Part shown: positions 17,445 to 26,487 of the stretch, piece after piece
Layout: each line of letters begins with the position of its first letter
Numbering within the stretch: the stretch's first letter is position 1
Assembly (NCBI RefSeq): GCF_014207595.1
Contig: NZ_JACHGY010000001.1
Coordinates: 868,001 to 932,000 of the forward strand
Length of the DNA stretch: 64,000 nucleotides
Reading direction: 5' to 3'
DNA from: Algisphaera agarilytica
GTDB lineage: Bacteria > Planctomycetota > Phycisphaerae > Phycisphaerales > Phycisphaeraceae
Program-made: the position numbers and the translations under genes
The notes under the pieces: generated by a model
What the model was told of the DNA's origin: nothing
The model's input: the letters and a program-made list of their open reading frames with translations, nothing else
Database searches by the model: none

Positions 17445-18196
17445 GGCTGCGCCTCCGTCTCGCCGCGCATCCCCCGCAGCCGATCCGCCAACGCCGCCGC
17501 CAACTCCATCGCAATCGGCGAGTCGCTGTGGATGCACAACGTGTCCGCCTCGATCCGGATCGACTCGCCGTGAGGATGCAGCCGCACTTCTCGCCGTGCG
17601 ATCAAGGCCTCGGCTTGAGCGAGCGCATCGGGCAGCGTCGTCAGGCAGGCCTCGGGATGGGACCGGGGCAGCAGCGCGACGCGATCCGTCGCTTCCTCAC
17701 GGTGGTACCGCCGTTCGACAAACGCCTCGGCCAAGACGTTCAGCCCACTTTCTCGAGCGGCCCGCGCGAACACGCCGGGCACCGGGGCGATCGCGGTGGT
17801 GAACCCCGCCTGTTTCAACCACGCCGCCAGCGCGACCGCGAGTTCGGGGTCGCGATCCGCTTCGTGGTACAGCGCTCCGTGGAACTTCACCCATTCGGGT
17901 TCGGGCAGGCGAATGCGCTGCGCATCCAGGGACCGCAGCAGTTCATCGACCGGCAGCTCCAGACGTCGACGGCCGAAGTGTTCCCGGTCGGGATAGGACA
18001 GGTGTGCCGTGACGGTCTTGCCGAGCCGGTGGGCGAGTTCCGCGAACACCCGGATCGATTCCGCATCGCCCGCGTGCCCGCCGCAGGCGAGGTTGATCAC
18101 GTCGGCGTGTTGCACGAGCGCGTGGTCCACCGCGTGATCCGCACCGCGTTCGCCGGTGTCGACGTTCAGGAGTAGCTGCGTACCTGACGCGGTCAT
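17441..18196 (-). CDS. pxpA: 5-oxoprolinase subunit A (LamB/YcsF family)
   Basis: The phosphorylating subunit of 5-oxoprolinase, 251 aa, a barrel-fold cytosolic enzyme. Motifs are LLLNVDTGER at the N-terminus (family: NxDxGE), INLACGGHAGD, HLSYPDREHFGRR, VKFHGALYHEA (family: VKPHGALY) and LCIHSDSP (family: CVHGD). The start at 18196 overlaps the pxpB stop in an ATGA arrangement and is supported by family alignment. The VKPHGALY and CVHGD motifs are slightly divergent (VKFHGALY, CIHSD), so activity is likely but not certain. Confidence 0.9.
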   Translation of the reverse strand: MTASGTQLLLNVDTGERGADHAVDHALVQHADVINLACGGHAGDAESIRVFAELAHRLGKTVTAHLSYPDREHFGRRRLELPVDELLRSLDAQRIRLPEPEWVKFHGALYHEADRDPELAVALAAWLKQAGFTTAIAPVPGVFARAARESGLNVLAEAFVERRYHREEATDRVALLPRSHPEACLTTLPDALAQAEALIARREVRLHPHGESIRIEADTLCIHSDSPIAMELAAALADRLRGMRGETEAQP

Positions 18197-18828
18197 GCCG
18201 TCACCCCCACCGCTTCGAAAAGGACGCGGTCGCCGGGGCGGAGCGTGGTGAGCAGCGCGGGGTCGGCGGTTCCGATGAGGTTCCACCCGCCGGGCGAGTC
18301 TTGGGGGTAGACGCCGGTCTGGTCGTTACCGATCGCCACGCTGCCCGCAGGCACGCGCACCCGGGGCGAAGCAAGGCGGGGCGTCGCCAACGCCGGGTCC
18401 AACCCTAGCAGGTACGGGAAGTGCGGCATAAACCCGATCGCCGCCACGGTGTAACTGGGCGCGGTGTGTCGCTCCACCACTTCATCCGTTGTCAGCCCCG
18501 TGTGCTCCGCCACCCGAGCCAGGTCCGGCCCGTCGTAACGCACCGATAACGTCACCGTCTCCCCCGCGTGGGCTTCCGCCTCCGCGTCGCCGTCCAATTC
18601 ACTCAGCCACGCCTCCACCTGTCGCTGCAGCTCCGCCACATCCGTCGCCAACGGATCGAAGTGCACCGCCAGGCTGTCGTACCCCGGTACCACATCCCAC
18701 ACCTTCAGCCGCCCCGCTGTTCGCTCCGCATCCAGCCGGCGATACAACCCATGCACCCGCGCCGAGTTGGCCTCGCTCACACCGCGTCCCACCCGCCAGA
18801 GCCCACAGGATTCGCCGATACGTTCCAC
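18193..18828 (-). CDS. pxpB: 5-oxoprolinase subunit B
   Basis: A subunit of 5-oxoprolinase (KipI-like), 211 aa from a GTG at 18828. This start is preferred because a TTGTTT/TACAAT promoter ends 6 nt upstream, making the transcript leaderless; an ATG at 18858 lies inside that promoter. The family pattern is visible in WDVVPGYDSLAVHFDPL, VRYDGPDLARVAEHTGL, IGFMPHFPYLLGLD and GVYPQDSPGGWNLIG. The last motif is the strongest (family: Y P..SPGGW.L.G). It is the first gene of the pxpBAC operon. Confidence 0.88.
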   Translation of the reverse strand: MERIGESCGLWRVGRGVSEANSARVHGLYRRLDAERTAGRLKVWDVVPGYDSLAVHFDPLATDVAELQRQVEAWLSELDGDAEAEAHAGETVTLSVRYDGPDLARVAEHTGLTTDEVVERHTAPSYTVAAIGFMPHFPYLLGLDPALATPRLASPRVRVPAGSVAIGNDQTGVYPQDSPGGWNLIGTADPALLTTLRPGDRVLFEAVGVTA

Positions 18829-18834
18829 ACTCGG

Positions 18835-18862
18835 ATTGTATGGGCTGCATCGCCGCAAACAA
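18835..18862 (-). promoter_or_regulatory. Promoter of the pxpBAC operon, leaderless
   Basis: On the minus strand TTGTTT (18862-18857), a 16-nt spacer and TACAAT (18840-18835) are followed by 6 nt and then the GTG start of pxpB. Confidence 0.65.
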
Positions 18863-18949
18863 TCCGAGCGCTGGTATCGTTAGAGCCTGACGGCGTGCCA
18901 CGCTGCTTCGTTGCCCCGTTATGCATCTTCTCTTGATGGGAGTCTTGTC

Positions 18950-19996
18950 ATGTCGAAACGATTGATTCTGGTTTGCCTCACGTGGGCGCTACTGTGCACT
19001 GCGACCCGGGCGCAGGAAACCGAAGGCTGGGAAGACCTGAACGTGGCGGAGCTGATCCAACGCAGCAAGCTGATCGCGACGGGCAGCATCGCGGTGGGCC
19101 ACTCGTCCGAGGTGGGCTGGGACCGAGGTGTCTTGATTCTCGACCAGACGATCTACTCGGGCATCGGCGAAGCCGAGCGCCTCGAAGTCCGCATCGCGTC
19201 GAAGACGGTGCCGGGGAAGACGCAGAGCTGGTTGAACAAGCAGCGTGGCCTGTGGTTCGTGCTGAACGAAGGCGACGTCTACGCCCCGCTGAACCACCCG
19301 GCCTGCCGGATGGACGAAGACGAAGCGAAGGACGCGGCCAATCAGGTTTACGCCGCGTTGAACGAGGCCTACGAGAAAGCCGCCGAGGCGGTGGACGAGG
19401 CGACGGGTGACGGGGATGAAGACACGAGCGACAGCGACGAGAGCATTGAGGCGTATGCCGAGGCAACCCGCGCCGCGGCGGCGGCCTCACGCGTCCCGTT
19501 CCAGGACCCGGGCCAGCAGAACCAACAGCTCTTTGAGCGTGCGACGAAGACGATCGAGCAGGCGGGCCTGAAGCTGCCGTTCGACACCGACCTGTCCAGC
19601 AACGCCGGCCAGCAACGCTTCTTCGATCAGGTCAAGCAGATGCTCGGCCCGTTCGGGCAGAGCCTGGGCGAACTCCCCGCCAGCGGGCCCGGCCGGGACA
19701 ACCTGCTCAACCAGGCCCAGGGCCAGATCGGCCAAGTCCTCAACAACCTCACCGCCCAAATCCTCGGCTCGAAATCCCCCTCTCAAGCCCCCGGCCTCAA
19801 CGGCCCCGGCCCATTAGGCAACCTGGACTCGGGTTCCCGCAAAGACATGCTCAACCAAGCCCTCGGACAGATGGGCCAACCCAGCGCCGGCCCGGGCATC
19901 TCGCCCCCCAGCGGCGGTCGGCCCCAACCCTCCGGCGGTGGCCCGAAGCCCGGCGGCACAGACGGCGGCCCCGGACCGCGGGGGCCGGGGCGCTAA
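18950..19996 (+). CDS. Secreted protein of unknown function, Gly/Pro/Gln-rich tail
   Basis: A 348-aa protein with a Sec signal peptide (MSKRLILVCLTWALLCTATRAQ). The first about 130 mature residues look like a compact folded domain (VAELIQRSKLIATGSIAVG, RGVLILDQTIYSG, QSWLNKQRGLWFVLNEGDVY), a pattern seen in exported domains that bind metal or small ligands, though I cannot name the family. An acidic hinge (EATGDGDEDTSDSDES) leads to a low-complexity C-terminal half rich in Gln, Gly, Pro and Asn that ends GPRGPGR. The start at 18950 has a GGGAG box and the signal peptide; an upstream ATG at 18911 does not. It is divergent from pxpB. Confidence 0.65.
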   Translation: MSKRLILVCLTWALLCTATRAQETEGWEDLNVAELIQRSKLIATGSIAVGHSSEVGWDRGVLILDQTIYSGIGEAERLEVRIASKTVPGKTQSWLNKQRGLWFVLNEGDVYAPLNHPACRMDEDEAKDAANQVYAALNEAYEKAAEAVDEATGDGDEDTSDSDESIEAYAEATRAAAAASRVPFQDPGQQNQQLFERATKTIEQAGLKLPFDTDLSSNAGQQRFFDQVKQMLGPFGQSLGELPASGPGRDNLLNQAQGQIGQVLNNLTAQILGSKSPSQAPGLNGPGPLGNLDSGSRKDMLNQALGQMGQPSAGPGISPPSGGRPQPSGGGPKPGGTDGGPGPRGPGR

Positions 19997-20028
19997 GCGC
20001 CCGCCCGGGATCGCTACAATCCCTGCCC

Positions 20029-21894
20029 ATGGCCACGCTCCTCACCGCCCGCGACCTCTCGAAAACCTACGGCACACACACGCTGTTCGAGGGTATCTCG
20101 CTGGCCATCCACGACGACGAACGCCTGGCGCTCATCGGGCCCAACGGCTCGGGCAAGTCCACGCTGCTCAAATGCCTGGCCGAGCTGGAGACGCCCGACA
20201 CGGGTGAGTTCACGCGGAAGAAGAATCTAAAGCTGGCGTACGTCGCGCAGTCGGACCACTTCGCCGAGGACGCCACGCCCCTCTCGGCGGTGATGGATCG
20301 GCTCGCCCAGGAATCCGGCGGCGCCTCACTCAGCGAAGACCAGAACTTCCGGGGGTCTGCCGTCCTCTCGAAGCTGGGGTTCACCGATCACAACCGCCCC
20401 GTGCGATCGCTCTCCGGGGGGTGGAAGAAGCGGCTCTCGATCGCGTGTGCGTTGGCGACCGAGCCGGACGTGCTGATGCTCGACGAGCCGACCAACCACT
20501 TGGACCTGGAGGGAGTGCTCTGGCTGGAGTCGTTCGTGAACCCCAACTCCTCGGTGGGGTTCAAGGGCGCGATGGTGTTTATCACCCACGACCGGACGTT
20601 CCTCGAAGCGACCGCGACGCGCATCGTCGAGCTGTCGCGGGCCTACCCCGGCGGGACGTTCGAGGCCAAGGGCAACTACACCGAGTTCCTCCGCCGTAAG
20701 GAAGACTTCCTCGACGCCCAGGCGGCGCAGCAATCGGCCCTGGCGGGCAAGGTGCGGCGCGACAACGCCTGGCTGAAGCAAGGGATTCAGGGCCGACAAA
20801 CCCGCAACAAATCGCAGGTCGACGACGCCGCGGCACGCAAGAGCGAACTCAAGAACCTCGCCAACCGCAACAACGCGCCCAAGCAGACCGCCACCATCGA
20901 CTTCCAGGCCACCGAGCGCAAGACCAAGCGCCTGCTCGCGGCGCACAACGTCTCCAAGACCATGGGCGACAAGAAGCTGTTCGACAGCCTCGACCTCGAG
21001 CTCGGCCCGGGCGACCGCCTCGGACTGCTCGGGCCCAACGGCTCGGGCAAGACGACACTGCTCCGCCTGCTCATGGGCTCGGTCGAAGACGACGGGCTCC
21101 AGCCCGACGCCGGCACCGTCAAGCCCGCGGCCGAGCTCCGCGTCGTCAGCTTCACCCAGCACCGCGAAGCACTCAACCCCACGCAGAAGCTGCGCGAAGC
21201 GCTCTGCCCCGTCGGCGACACCGTGGACTACCGCGGCAAGCCGCTGCACGTTGCATCCTGGGCCAAGATGTTCCTCTTCGACCCCGGCAAGTTCAACACG
21301 TCCGTCGGCGACCTCTCTGGGGGCGAGCAGGCCCGCGTGCTCATCGCCAACCTGATGCTCAAACCCGCGGACCTGCTGATCCTCGACGAGCCGACCAACG
21401 ACCTGGACATCCCGTCCCTCGAAGTCCTCGAGCAAGCGCTCACCGAGTTTCCGGGCGCGATCGTGCTGGTCACCCACGACCGCTTCATGCTCGACCGCCT
21501 GTCCACCGAGCTGCTCGCGCTCGACGGGAAGGGCAAGGCCAAACCCTACGCCTCGTATGCCCAATGGGCCAAAGACCAGGCCAAACGCCAACGTGAAGAA
21601 GCCGCCACGAAGGACAACTCCAACAAGACCAACAGCCCAAGCCCCCAACCCCCAACCCCCAAGCCCCCCAAGAAACTCACCTACAAACTCCAACGTGAAC
21701 TCAACGGCATGGAAGCCGCGATCCTCGACGCCGAGGCCCAGCTCGAATCGCTGCAAGCCCAGTCTTCCGACGCCGACATCATGGCCGACCGTGAGAAGTT
21801 CACGAAGGTCTGCCAGGACCTGGGCGACGCCCAGACCAAGGTCGAGACGCTCTACGCACGCTGGGCCGAGCTGGAGGAACTCGCCGGGGGCTGA
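20029..21894 (+). CDS. ABC-F family ATPase (Uup-like)
   Basis: A soluble protein with two ATPase cassettes, 621 aa, no membrane segments. Cassette 1 has Walker A GPNGSGKST, signature SLSGGWKKRLS and Walker B VLMLDEPTNHLD. Cassette 2 has GPNGSGKTT, DLSGGEQARVL and LLILDEPTNDLD. The inter-cassette linker (about residues 230-295) carries long helices. The C-terminus has a Ser/Pro/Lys hinge and a coiled coil (YKLQRELNGMEAAILDAE) as in Uup. ABC-F proteins act on ribosomes or branched DNA. A TACAAT hexamer lies 8 nt before the ATG with no Shine-Dalgarno. Uup is the closest recognisable subgroup, but the exact role is unsure. Confidence 0.88.
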   Translation: MATLLTARDLSKTYGTHTLFEGISLAIHDDERLALIGPNGSGKSTLLKCLAELETPDTGEFTRKKNLKLAYVAQSDHFAEDATPLSAVMDRLAQESGGASLSEDQNFRGSAVLSKLGFTDHNRPVRSLSGGWKKRLSIACALATEPDVLMLDEPTNHLDLEGVLWLESFVNPNSSVGFKGAMVFITHDRTFLEATATRIVELSRAYPGGTFEAKGNYTEFLRRKEDFLDAQAAQQSALAGKVRRDNAWLKQGIQGRQTRNKSQVDDAAARKSELKNLANRNNAPKQTATIDFQATERKTKRLLAAHNVSKTMGDKKLFDSLDLELGPGDRLGLLGPNGSGKTTLLRLLMGSVEDDGLQPDAGTVKPAAELRVVSFTQHREALNPTQKLREALCPVGDTVDYRGKPLHVASWAKMFLFDPGKFNTSVGDLSGGEQARVLIANLMLKPADLLILDEPTNDLDIPSLEVLEQALTEFPGAIVLVTHDRFMLDRLSTELLALDGKGKAKPYASYAQWAKDQAKRQREEAATKDNSNKTNSPSPQPPTPKPPKKLTYKLQRELNGMEAAILDAEAQLESLQAQSSDADIMADREKFTKVCQDLGDAQTKVETLYARWAELEELAGG

Positions 21895-21921
21895 GTCGAT
21901 CGGCTATCCTGTATCGCTGCC

Positions 21922-22659
21922 ATGTTCATCCTCAAATCCACCAACCTGGTCAAAACCTACAACGGCCGAACCGTCGTCAACGAGGTCTCCTTCGACGTCG
22001 CCGAGGGTGAGATCGTCGGTCTGCTCGGCCGCAACGGCGCGGGCAAGACCACCAGCTTCCGCATGACCGTCGGCATGATCTCCCCCGACGGGGGGCAGGT
22101 CGTGTTCAACGGCCAGGACGTCACCCAGCTGCCCATGTACCAACGCGCCCAGCGCGGCATGGGCTACCTCGCCCAGGAGTCGTCGGTGTTCCGTCGGCTG
22201 AGCGTGGAAGACAACCTCAAAGCCATCCTCGAGACCCGCCCGCTGACCAAGGCCGAGCGCAAGGCCCGGGCCGAGGAATTGATGCAGCAGTTCGACCTGA
22301 CCAAGAACCGCAAGCAGGCGGCGAGCACCTTGTCGGGCGGCGAACGTCGGAAGCTGGAGATCGCCCGGGCGCTGATTTCCGAGCCGTCGTTGATCCTGCT
22401 GGACGAGCCGTTCGCGGGGGTCGACCCGGTGGCGGTCGAGGAGTTCCAGGCCGAGATCCGCAAGCTGCGCGACGAGCACGAGATCAGTATGCTGATCACC
22501 GACCACAACGTGCACAACGTGCTGGCGGTGTGCGACCGGGTGTACGTCATCAGCGAAGGCCGGGTCTTCGCCGAGGGCACGCCGAAAGAGATCATCAACG
22601 ACGAGAACGTGCGCAAGACGTATCTCGGCAGCACGTTCAAGGGCGATGAGTTCGACTAA
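21922..22659 (+). CDS. lptB: LPS export ABC transporter ATP-binding protein
   Basis: The cytoplasmic ATPase of the LptB2FG complex, which extracts lipopolysaccharide from the inner membrane. It has 245 aa, typical. Walker A is GRNGAGKTT, signature TLSGGERRKLE, Walker B LILLDEPFAGVDPVAVEEFQ; the GERRKLEIARAL and DEPFAGVDP wording is diagnostic for LptB rather than LivF-type ATPases. The C-terminus shows the family's GRVFAEGTP...VRKTYLGSTF ending. It starts 27 nt after the ABC-F gene and may be cotranscribed. lptA, lptC, lptF and lptG are not in the window. Confidence 0.92.
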   Translation: MFILKSTNLVKTYNGRTVVNEVSFDVAEGEIVGLLGRNGAGKTTSFRMTVGMISPDGGQVVFNGQDVTQLPMYQRAQRGMGYLAQESSVFRRLSVEDNLKAILETRPLTKAERKARAEELMQQFDLTKNRKQAASTLSGGERRKLEIARALISEPSLILLDEPFAGVDPVAVEEFQAEIRKLRDEHEISMLITDHNVHNVLAVCDRVYVISEGRVFAEGTPKEIINDENVRKTYLGSTFKGDEFD

Positions 22660-22696
22660 ACCTGTGCGGGTTGTCGTGAGCGCTGGGCCTCGCGGC

Positions 22697-24133
22697 TCAT
22701 ACCTTGTCCGCGGTTCCGCTGTTGTATTTCGATGACGGCTTGGGGGTGAAGAACGGCTTCTGCAAAGGCAGCCGCCGCTCGATGTGCAGCTCAAACGGGT
22801 AAGGCTCGGCCGGCTCTTCCGGGTCGGCCGACACACCACGCCAGAACAACGGGTTGGGCTCTCCGTCGTTGAAGACCCGCCCCATCTTCCAGTTGCGCAT
22901 GCCCTCCGACATCGCAGGCCGGGGGTCCCAGATGATTTCGCCGGTTTGATCGATGTACCCGAAGGTCTCGTGGCCCATACTCACCCGCGCAACGCCGCGG
23001 TAAAACGGCAGGGCCGCGGCGTACTGCGGCTTGATCTGCCAACGGCCCCGTCTGTCGATAAAACCGTACAGCCCGTCTTGTTTTACTAACGCCGGCGCTA
23101 CCGCTTTCTTGTCGTCGTGCTGCGCGCCTTGGTCCAGCCGATCGGTATCACCGAAGTCGTAAGCCTCTTCGAAGCCCTTGGCGACGACCCTTCCTTTTTT
23201 ATCGATATAGCTCCACGTTCCATCTCGGAACACCGCCGCCAGGCCGTTCGAGAAGTCGCGAACCTCATCGTACTTTGGCTTCACCCTCGGCTTGAAGCCC
23301 TGCGTCAGGAATCCCCACTTGCCTTTGACGCGCACCGCCGACATTCCGTCGGAAAACCCTCGGAGTTCCTCTAGTTCCCCCTTGCGATCAAAAAATACCA
23401 TCTCGCCGCGTTTATCGATGTAGCCCCACCGTCCGCCCTCGTTCTCGGGCTCACGCACCGCGGCGTAGCCATCCGAGAACGCGGTGACCTCGGCATACTC
23501 AGCAGGGATCACGACTTTCCCGCCGTTACGCATAAAGCCGCACAGGTCGTCCTGCTGGAACGCAATCATCCCGTCGCCCTCTCTCAGCAATCCGTCGTAG
23601 ATCGGTTCGGTTTTGAAACCGTTCGAACTACGGGAACGGTAAGCGTACTTCTGGGCGCCGTTTTCGTTGGGTATCGAGCCGCGATAAAGGCCGTCCATGA
23701 TCCGATCGATCCCGGGCAAGGACGATCCTGATTTGGTGACATCGGATCCGGTGGGGCTTCGAGCAACCTTCCCCGACTGGACTACCTGGGTCGTCGCGGT
23801 CAACCACTTGGTCTTGTTCCCCTCTTCGATATATCGAGCCCGCCATGCATACCACGGATAGGATCGGCCTCGCGACCCGCCGGTTTCGTAGACCGTGGAG
23901 CGCAGGAGATAGAAGTAGTCCGTCCACTCGTACATGGGAGGCACAATCACGCTGCCTTCACGGTTGGCATACCCCCAATATCCGTAGACCTGAATCGGGA
24001 GCAGTTCCACTGCATCCTCGATCGGCGTATCGGGCATATAGCCCGTGCGTTGGGCTACCGAGGGCGACACGGAGACGCCCAACAGGACCACAAGCCAAAC
24101 CCGCCCCCACCCAAACGCAGTCAACCTGGACAT
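22697..24133 (-). CDS. Secreted WG-repeat protein
   Basis: A 478-aa exported protein. The start at 24133 gives a signal peptide (MSRLTAFGWGRVWLVVLLG...SVAQ), unlike upstream in-frame starts. The body is a series of about eight WG repeats, each of the form (W/Y)G(Y/F)(I/L)D..G..V..P.(Y/F) — for example RWGYIDKRGEMVF, KWGFLTQGFKPRVKP, LYGFIDRRGRWQIKP, TFGYIDQTGEIIW. WG repeats form beta structures found in cell-surface and signalling proteins with no single function. It is convergent with lptB. Family assignment is sure, role unknown. Confidence 0.85.
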   Translation of the reverse strand: MSRLTAFGWGRVWLVVLLGVSVSPSVAQRTGYMPDTPIEDAVELLPIQVYGYWGYANREGSVIVPPMYEWTDYFYLLRSTVYETGGSRGRSYPWYAWRARYIEEGNKTKWLTATTQVVQSGKVARSPTGSDVTKSGSSLPGIDRIMDGLYRGSIPNENGAQKYAYRSRSSNGFKTEPIYDGLLREGDGMIAFQQDDLCGFMRNGGKVVIPAEYAEVTAFSDGYAAVREPENEGGRWGYIDKRGEMVFFDRKGELEELRGFSDGMSAVRVKGKWGFLTQGFKPRVKPKYDEVRDFSNGLAAVFRDGTWSYIDKKGRVVAKGFEEAYDFGDTDRLDQGAQHDDKKAVAPALVKQDGLYGFIDRRGRWQIKPQYAAALPFYRGVARVSMGHETFGYIDQTGEIIWDPRPAMSEGMRNWKMGRVFNDGEPNPLFWRGVSADPEEPAEPYPFELHIERRLPLQKPFFTPKPSSKYNSGTADKV

Positions 24134-24239
24134 AATCAGAATCCCGAAAAATGAAGTAAAACATGAACCTGACCGGCTCATGCTACAGTATCCCACCAAA
24201 TTGCCAACCCCACGTCGTGACGACGTCAGGAGACCTCCG

Positions 24240-25199
24240 ATGGCCCGCAAGCCCAAACCCACCCACAGCTACACCGACAATACCCGCGGCATCCGCCTGC
24301 AGAAGGCGATGGCCAACGCCGGCATCGCGTCCCGCCGGGAGTGCGAAACCTTTATCGAAAATGGCCGGGTCACCGTCAACGGCGAACGCGTCACCCAGCT
24401 CCCCGCCTGGGTCGATCCCTTCGAGGACCGTGTCGAGGTCGACGGCGAACCGCTGATCAAGCCCAAGAAGGCCAGCAAGAAGTTCGCCACCGCGGGCAAG
24501 CTGTACATCATGGTGCACAAGCCGCGCGGCGTGCTCAGCACCAACGACGACCCCGAGGGCCGCCGCCGGATCCTCGACCTGATCGACCCCTCGGCCGTGC
24601 CGCGCGGCGTGCGGCTGTTCCCCGTGGGCCGACTCGACGCCGACTCGACGGGTCTGATCCTCATGACCAACGACGGCGAGCTCACCCACCGCCTCACCCA
24701 CCCGTCCTTCGGCGTGACCAAACGCTACCTCGTCTCGGCCAAGGGACGCCTCGAAGAAGACGACCTCCGCAAACTGCGCAAGGGCCTGGTCCTCTCTGAG
24801 CAGCGCGCGGGCAAACCCGAGAGCCAGCGCGGCGGCAAGAAGGCGTCGATGGAGTCGGTCCAGATCGTCCGCCACGAAACCGACCGCACCCGCGGCGACC
24901 GCACCACACTCCGCATCACCCTGACCGAGGGGCAGAACCGCGAGATCCGCCGGCTGCTGGCACGCGTGGGCATCCGGGTGAAGAAACTCAAACGCACGGC
25001 GCTCGGCCCGGTGCGACTCAAAGGCTTGGCCCCCGGCGAGTGGCGGATGCTCAGCAAGCAGGAAGTCGGGGCGCTGCGTCGTGCGGTGAAACTCCGAGGC
25101 AACAAGCCCGCCGCCGAGAAGAAGACCGGCGGGGATGCCCCGTACGTCTCGGAGAAACCCAAGGCGTCGCGCGGGTGGTCGACTGCATCCGACGATTGA
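24240..25199 (+). CDS. rluB: Pseudouridine synthase, RsuA/RluB family
   Basis: Isomerises uridine to pseudouridine in rRNA. The protein has 319 aa; the start at 24240 has AGGAG about 9 nt upstream. An N-terminal S4 RNA-binding domain (IRLQKAMANAGIASRRECE...VNGERV) is followed by the catalytic domain: MVHKPRGVLSTNDDPEGR, the active Asp in VGRLDADSTGLILMTNDGEL, and LTEGQNREIRRLLARVG. An insertion of about 25 Lys/Arg/Gly-rich residues sits before the ETDRTRGDRTT segment, and the C-terminus is basic. RluB (23S U2605) is the likeliest orthologue; RluE/F-type specificity cannot be excluded. Confidence 0.88.
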   Translation: MARKPKPTHSYTDNTRGIRLQKAMANAGIASRRECETFIENGRVTVNGERVTQLPAWVDPFEDRVEVDGEPLIKPKKASKKFATAGKLYIMVHKPRGVLSTNDDPEGRRRILDLIDPSAVPRGVRLFPVGRLDADSTGLILMTNDGELTHRLTHPSFGVTKRYLVSAKGRLEEDDLRKLRKGLVLSEQRAGKPESQRGGKKASMESVQIVRHETDRTRGDRTTLRITLTEGQNREIRRLLARVGIRVKKLKRTALGPVRLKGLAPGEWRMLSKQEVGALRRAVKLRGNKPAAEKKTGGDAPYVSEKPKASRGWSTASDD

Positions 25200-25202
25200 T
25201 CG

Positions 25203-25326
25203 TTAGCCCCGGGTCAGTGACCCGGGGTGCCGCGGCGTACGGCGATGCAATGCGTTGATCGATGAGCGTCTCAAATCACGTGAAACTTGCAGCCCGCGGC
25301 ACCCCCGGCGACTCGCCGGGGGCTAA
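25203..25326. repeat. Composite palindromic element with TTAGC/GCTAA ends
   Basis: The left arm (25203-25235) and right arm (25294-25326) are imperfect inverted copies of about 33 bp, each beginning or ending TTAGCCCC / GGGGCTAA and meeting in CCGCGG. Each arm is itself a hairpin (CCCCGGGTCAGTGACCCGGGG on the left, CCCCCGGCGACTCGCCGGGGG on the right). The final CTA of the right arm is the TAG stop of the minus-strand gene at 25323. Confidence 0.8.
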
Positions 25327-25913
25327 AGGGGGAACTCCCCCACCGCGACTCGGTCGTACAACTCACGCAACGCGTTGCGGATGTTGCCCCCGTGGCGGGC
25401 GTGCAATTCCATGATCGCTTCGTGGCCCAGCGCCCCGCACACCTCCGGCGATAACCGCTCTACCAAACCCTCCAACAACGCCGGCGTCGTCTCGCAGCGC
25501 AGCAGCGTCGGCAGCTTCGTCTCGCGGTGGCTGGTGACCAACACCCCGGGGCGGCGGGCTAACTTCCAACGCAAACGCCAAGGCAAAAGGTCGTAACCAT
25601 CGACGAACAGCCGATCGGCGTCGGAGCCGAGGGCGTGCTTGACCGCATGCATATTCGTGCCGTCGGGCATGATCTGGATGATGTCGTGGTGTTCCGCGTC
25701 GGCGGGAGGGTCGAGTTCTGCGAGCGCTTGCATGAGTGTGGATTTGCCGTGGCCGTGCGGGCCGACGAGTGCGCCCCGGAAGCCCGCGTTGCGGACCCGG
25801 GTCACGATCTGTTCAAAGCTTTCCCCGGTCGGCGAGGCGTATTCCAACGCGTCCACACACCCGCTGCGGAACGGGTTGTCGCGGGGGCTCACCACGGTTT
25901 TCGCATCCGCCAC
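25323..25913 (-). CDS. Small P-loop ATPase of unknown function
   Basis: A 196-aa protein with Walker A GPHGHGKSTL near residue 49 and an apparent Walker B-like RLFVDGYDLLP. A later segment VLVTSHRETKLPTLLRCETT and a C-terminal HARHGGNIRNALRELYDR complete a compact ATP-binding-cassette-like fold, but no signature motif is seen. The GTG start at 25913 is chosen because it follows the TAA of the upstream gene by 2 nt. It is the last of three codirectional genes (27837 to 25323). I cannot assign a substrate; regulation of a partner protein or a chaperone-like role are open possibilities. Confidence 0.6.
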   Translation of the reverse strand: MADAKTVVSPRDNPFRSGCVDALEYASPTGESFEQIVTRVRNAGFRGALVGPHGHGKSTLMQALAELDPPADAEHHDIIQIMPDGTNMHAVKHALGSDADRLFVDGYDLLPWRLRWKLARRPGVLVTSHRETKLPTLLRCETTPALLEGLVERLSPEVCGALGHEAIMELHARHGGNIRNALRELYDRVAVGEFPL

Positions 25914-25915
25914 GC

Positions 25916-26287
25916 TTATTCCGACTCCAGCTTGAGCGGTGCGCCCGTGGCCGAGAGGGTCAGGTCGAGCTGCGCGGTGGTCTTCGTGCGGTGGGCCACC
26001 ACCTCGATGCCCCAGGCGATCTCGATCAATCGGCCCTCGTAGCTGAACGGCCCGGCCGGCGTGACAAACCCAAACACCTGAGCGTCCACCCCGCGTGGCT
26101 CTTCGAACCGCACCGAGTCCGCCACGACGATGTCCTCGTCGCCCTTGCCCAGCGTGTGCCAGTACAGCCGAACCTCGACCCACTTGGGCGAGTCGGGGCC
26201 GAAGTCCCAACCCGCCAACCCGTCGATGCGTTCGCCGGGGACGAAGTGGGTCTGATTGCCGTTGAGTTCGACGGTGAGTGTGGGCAT
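25916..26287 (-). CDS. Small beta-sandwich-like protein of unknown function
   Basis: A 123-aa protein, no signal peptide. The pattern of alternating strands ([70 protein letters not shown]) resembles arrestin/Spo0M-like beta sandwiches, in which a PGE turn and a YEG..I.I.W.IE strand recur. The last 90 residues of the DUF3592 protein upstream carry comparable wording (RVDWSIDGRAERFDRLTLTVEGLE, IVWRIKVRGEIPRWPD). The pair may therefore interact, or share a duplicated domain. Two nt separate it from the ATPase gene. Confidence 0.6.
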
Positions 26288-26316
26288 GGGGTGGTGGGGG
26301 TTAGGGCGTGGGGAGG

Positions 26317-26422
<106 letters not shown>

Positions 26423-26487
26423 GGATTCTAAATGAGCGTCGGGCCATCGCTTGCGTCCGCCCTACTCCCTACTCCCTACTCTCTGGC

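Noticed and set aside
20326-21756. Long open frame antisense to the ABC-F gene
   Set aside because: Shadow of a strongly conserved gene; low-complexity Val/Gly/Glu protein.
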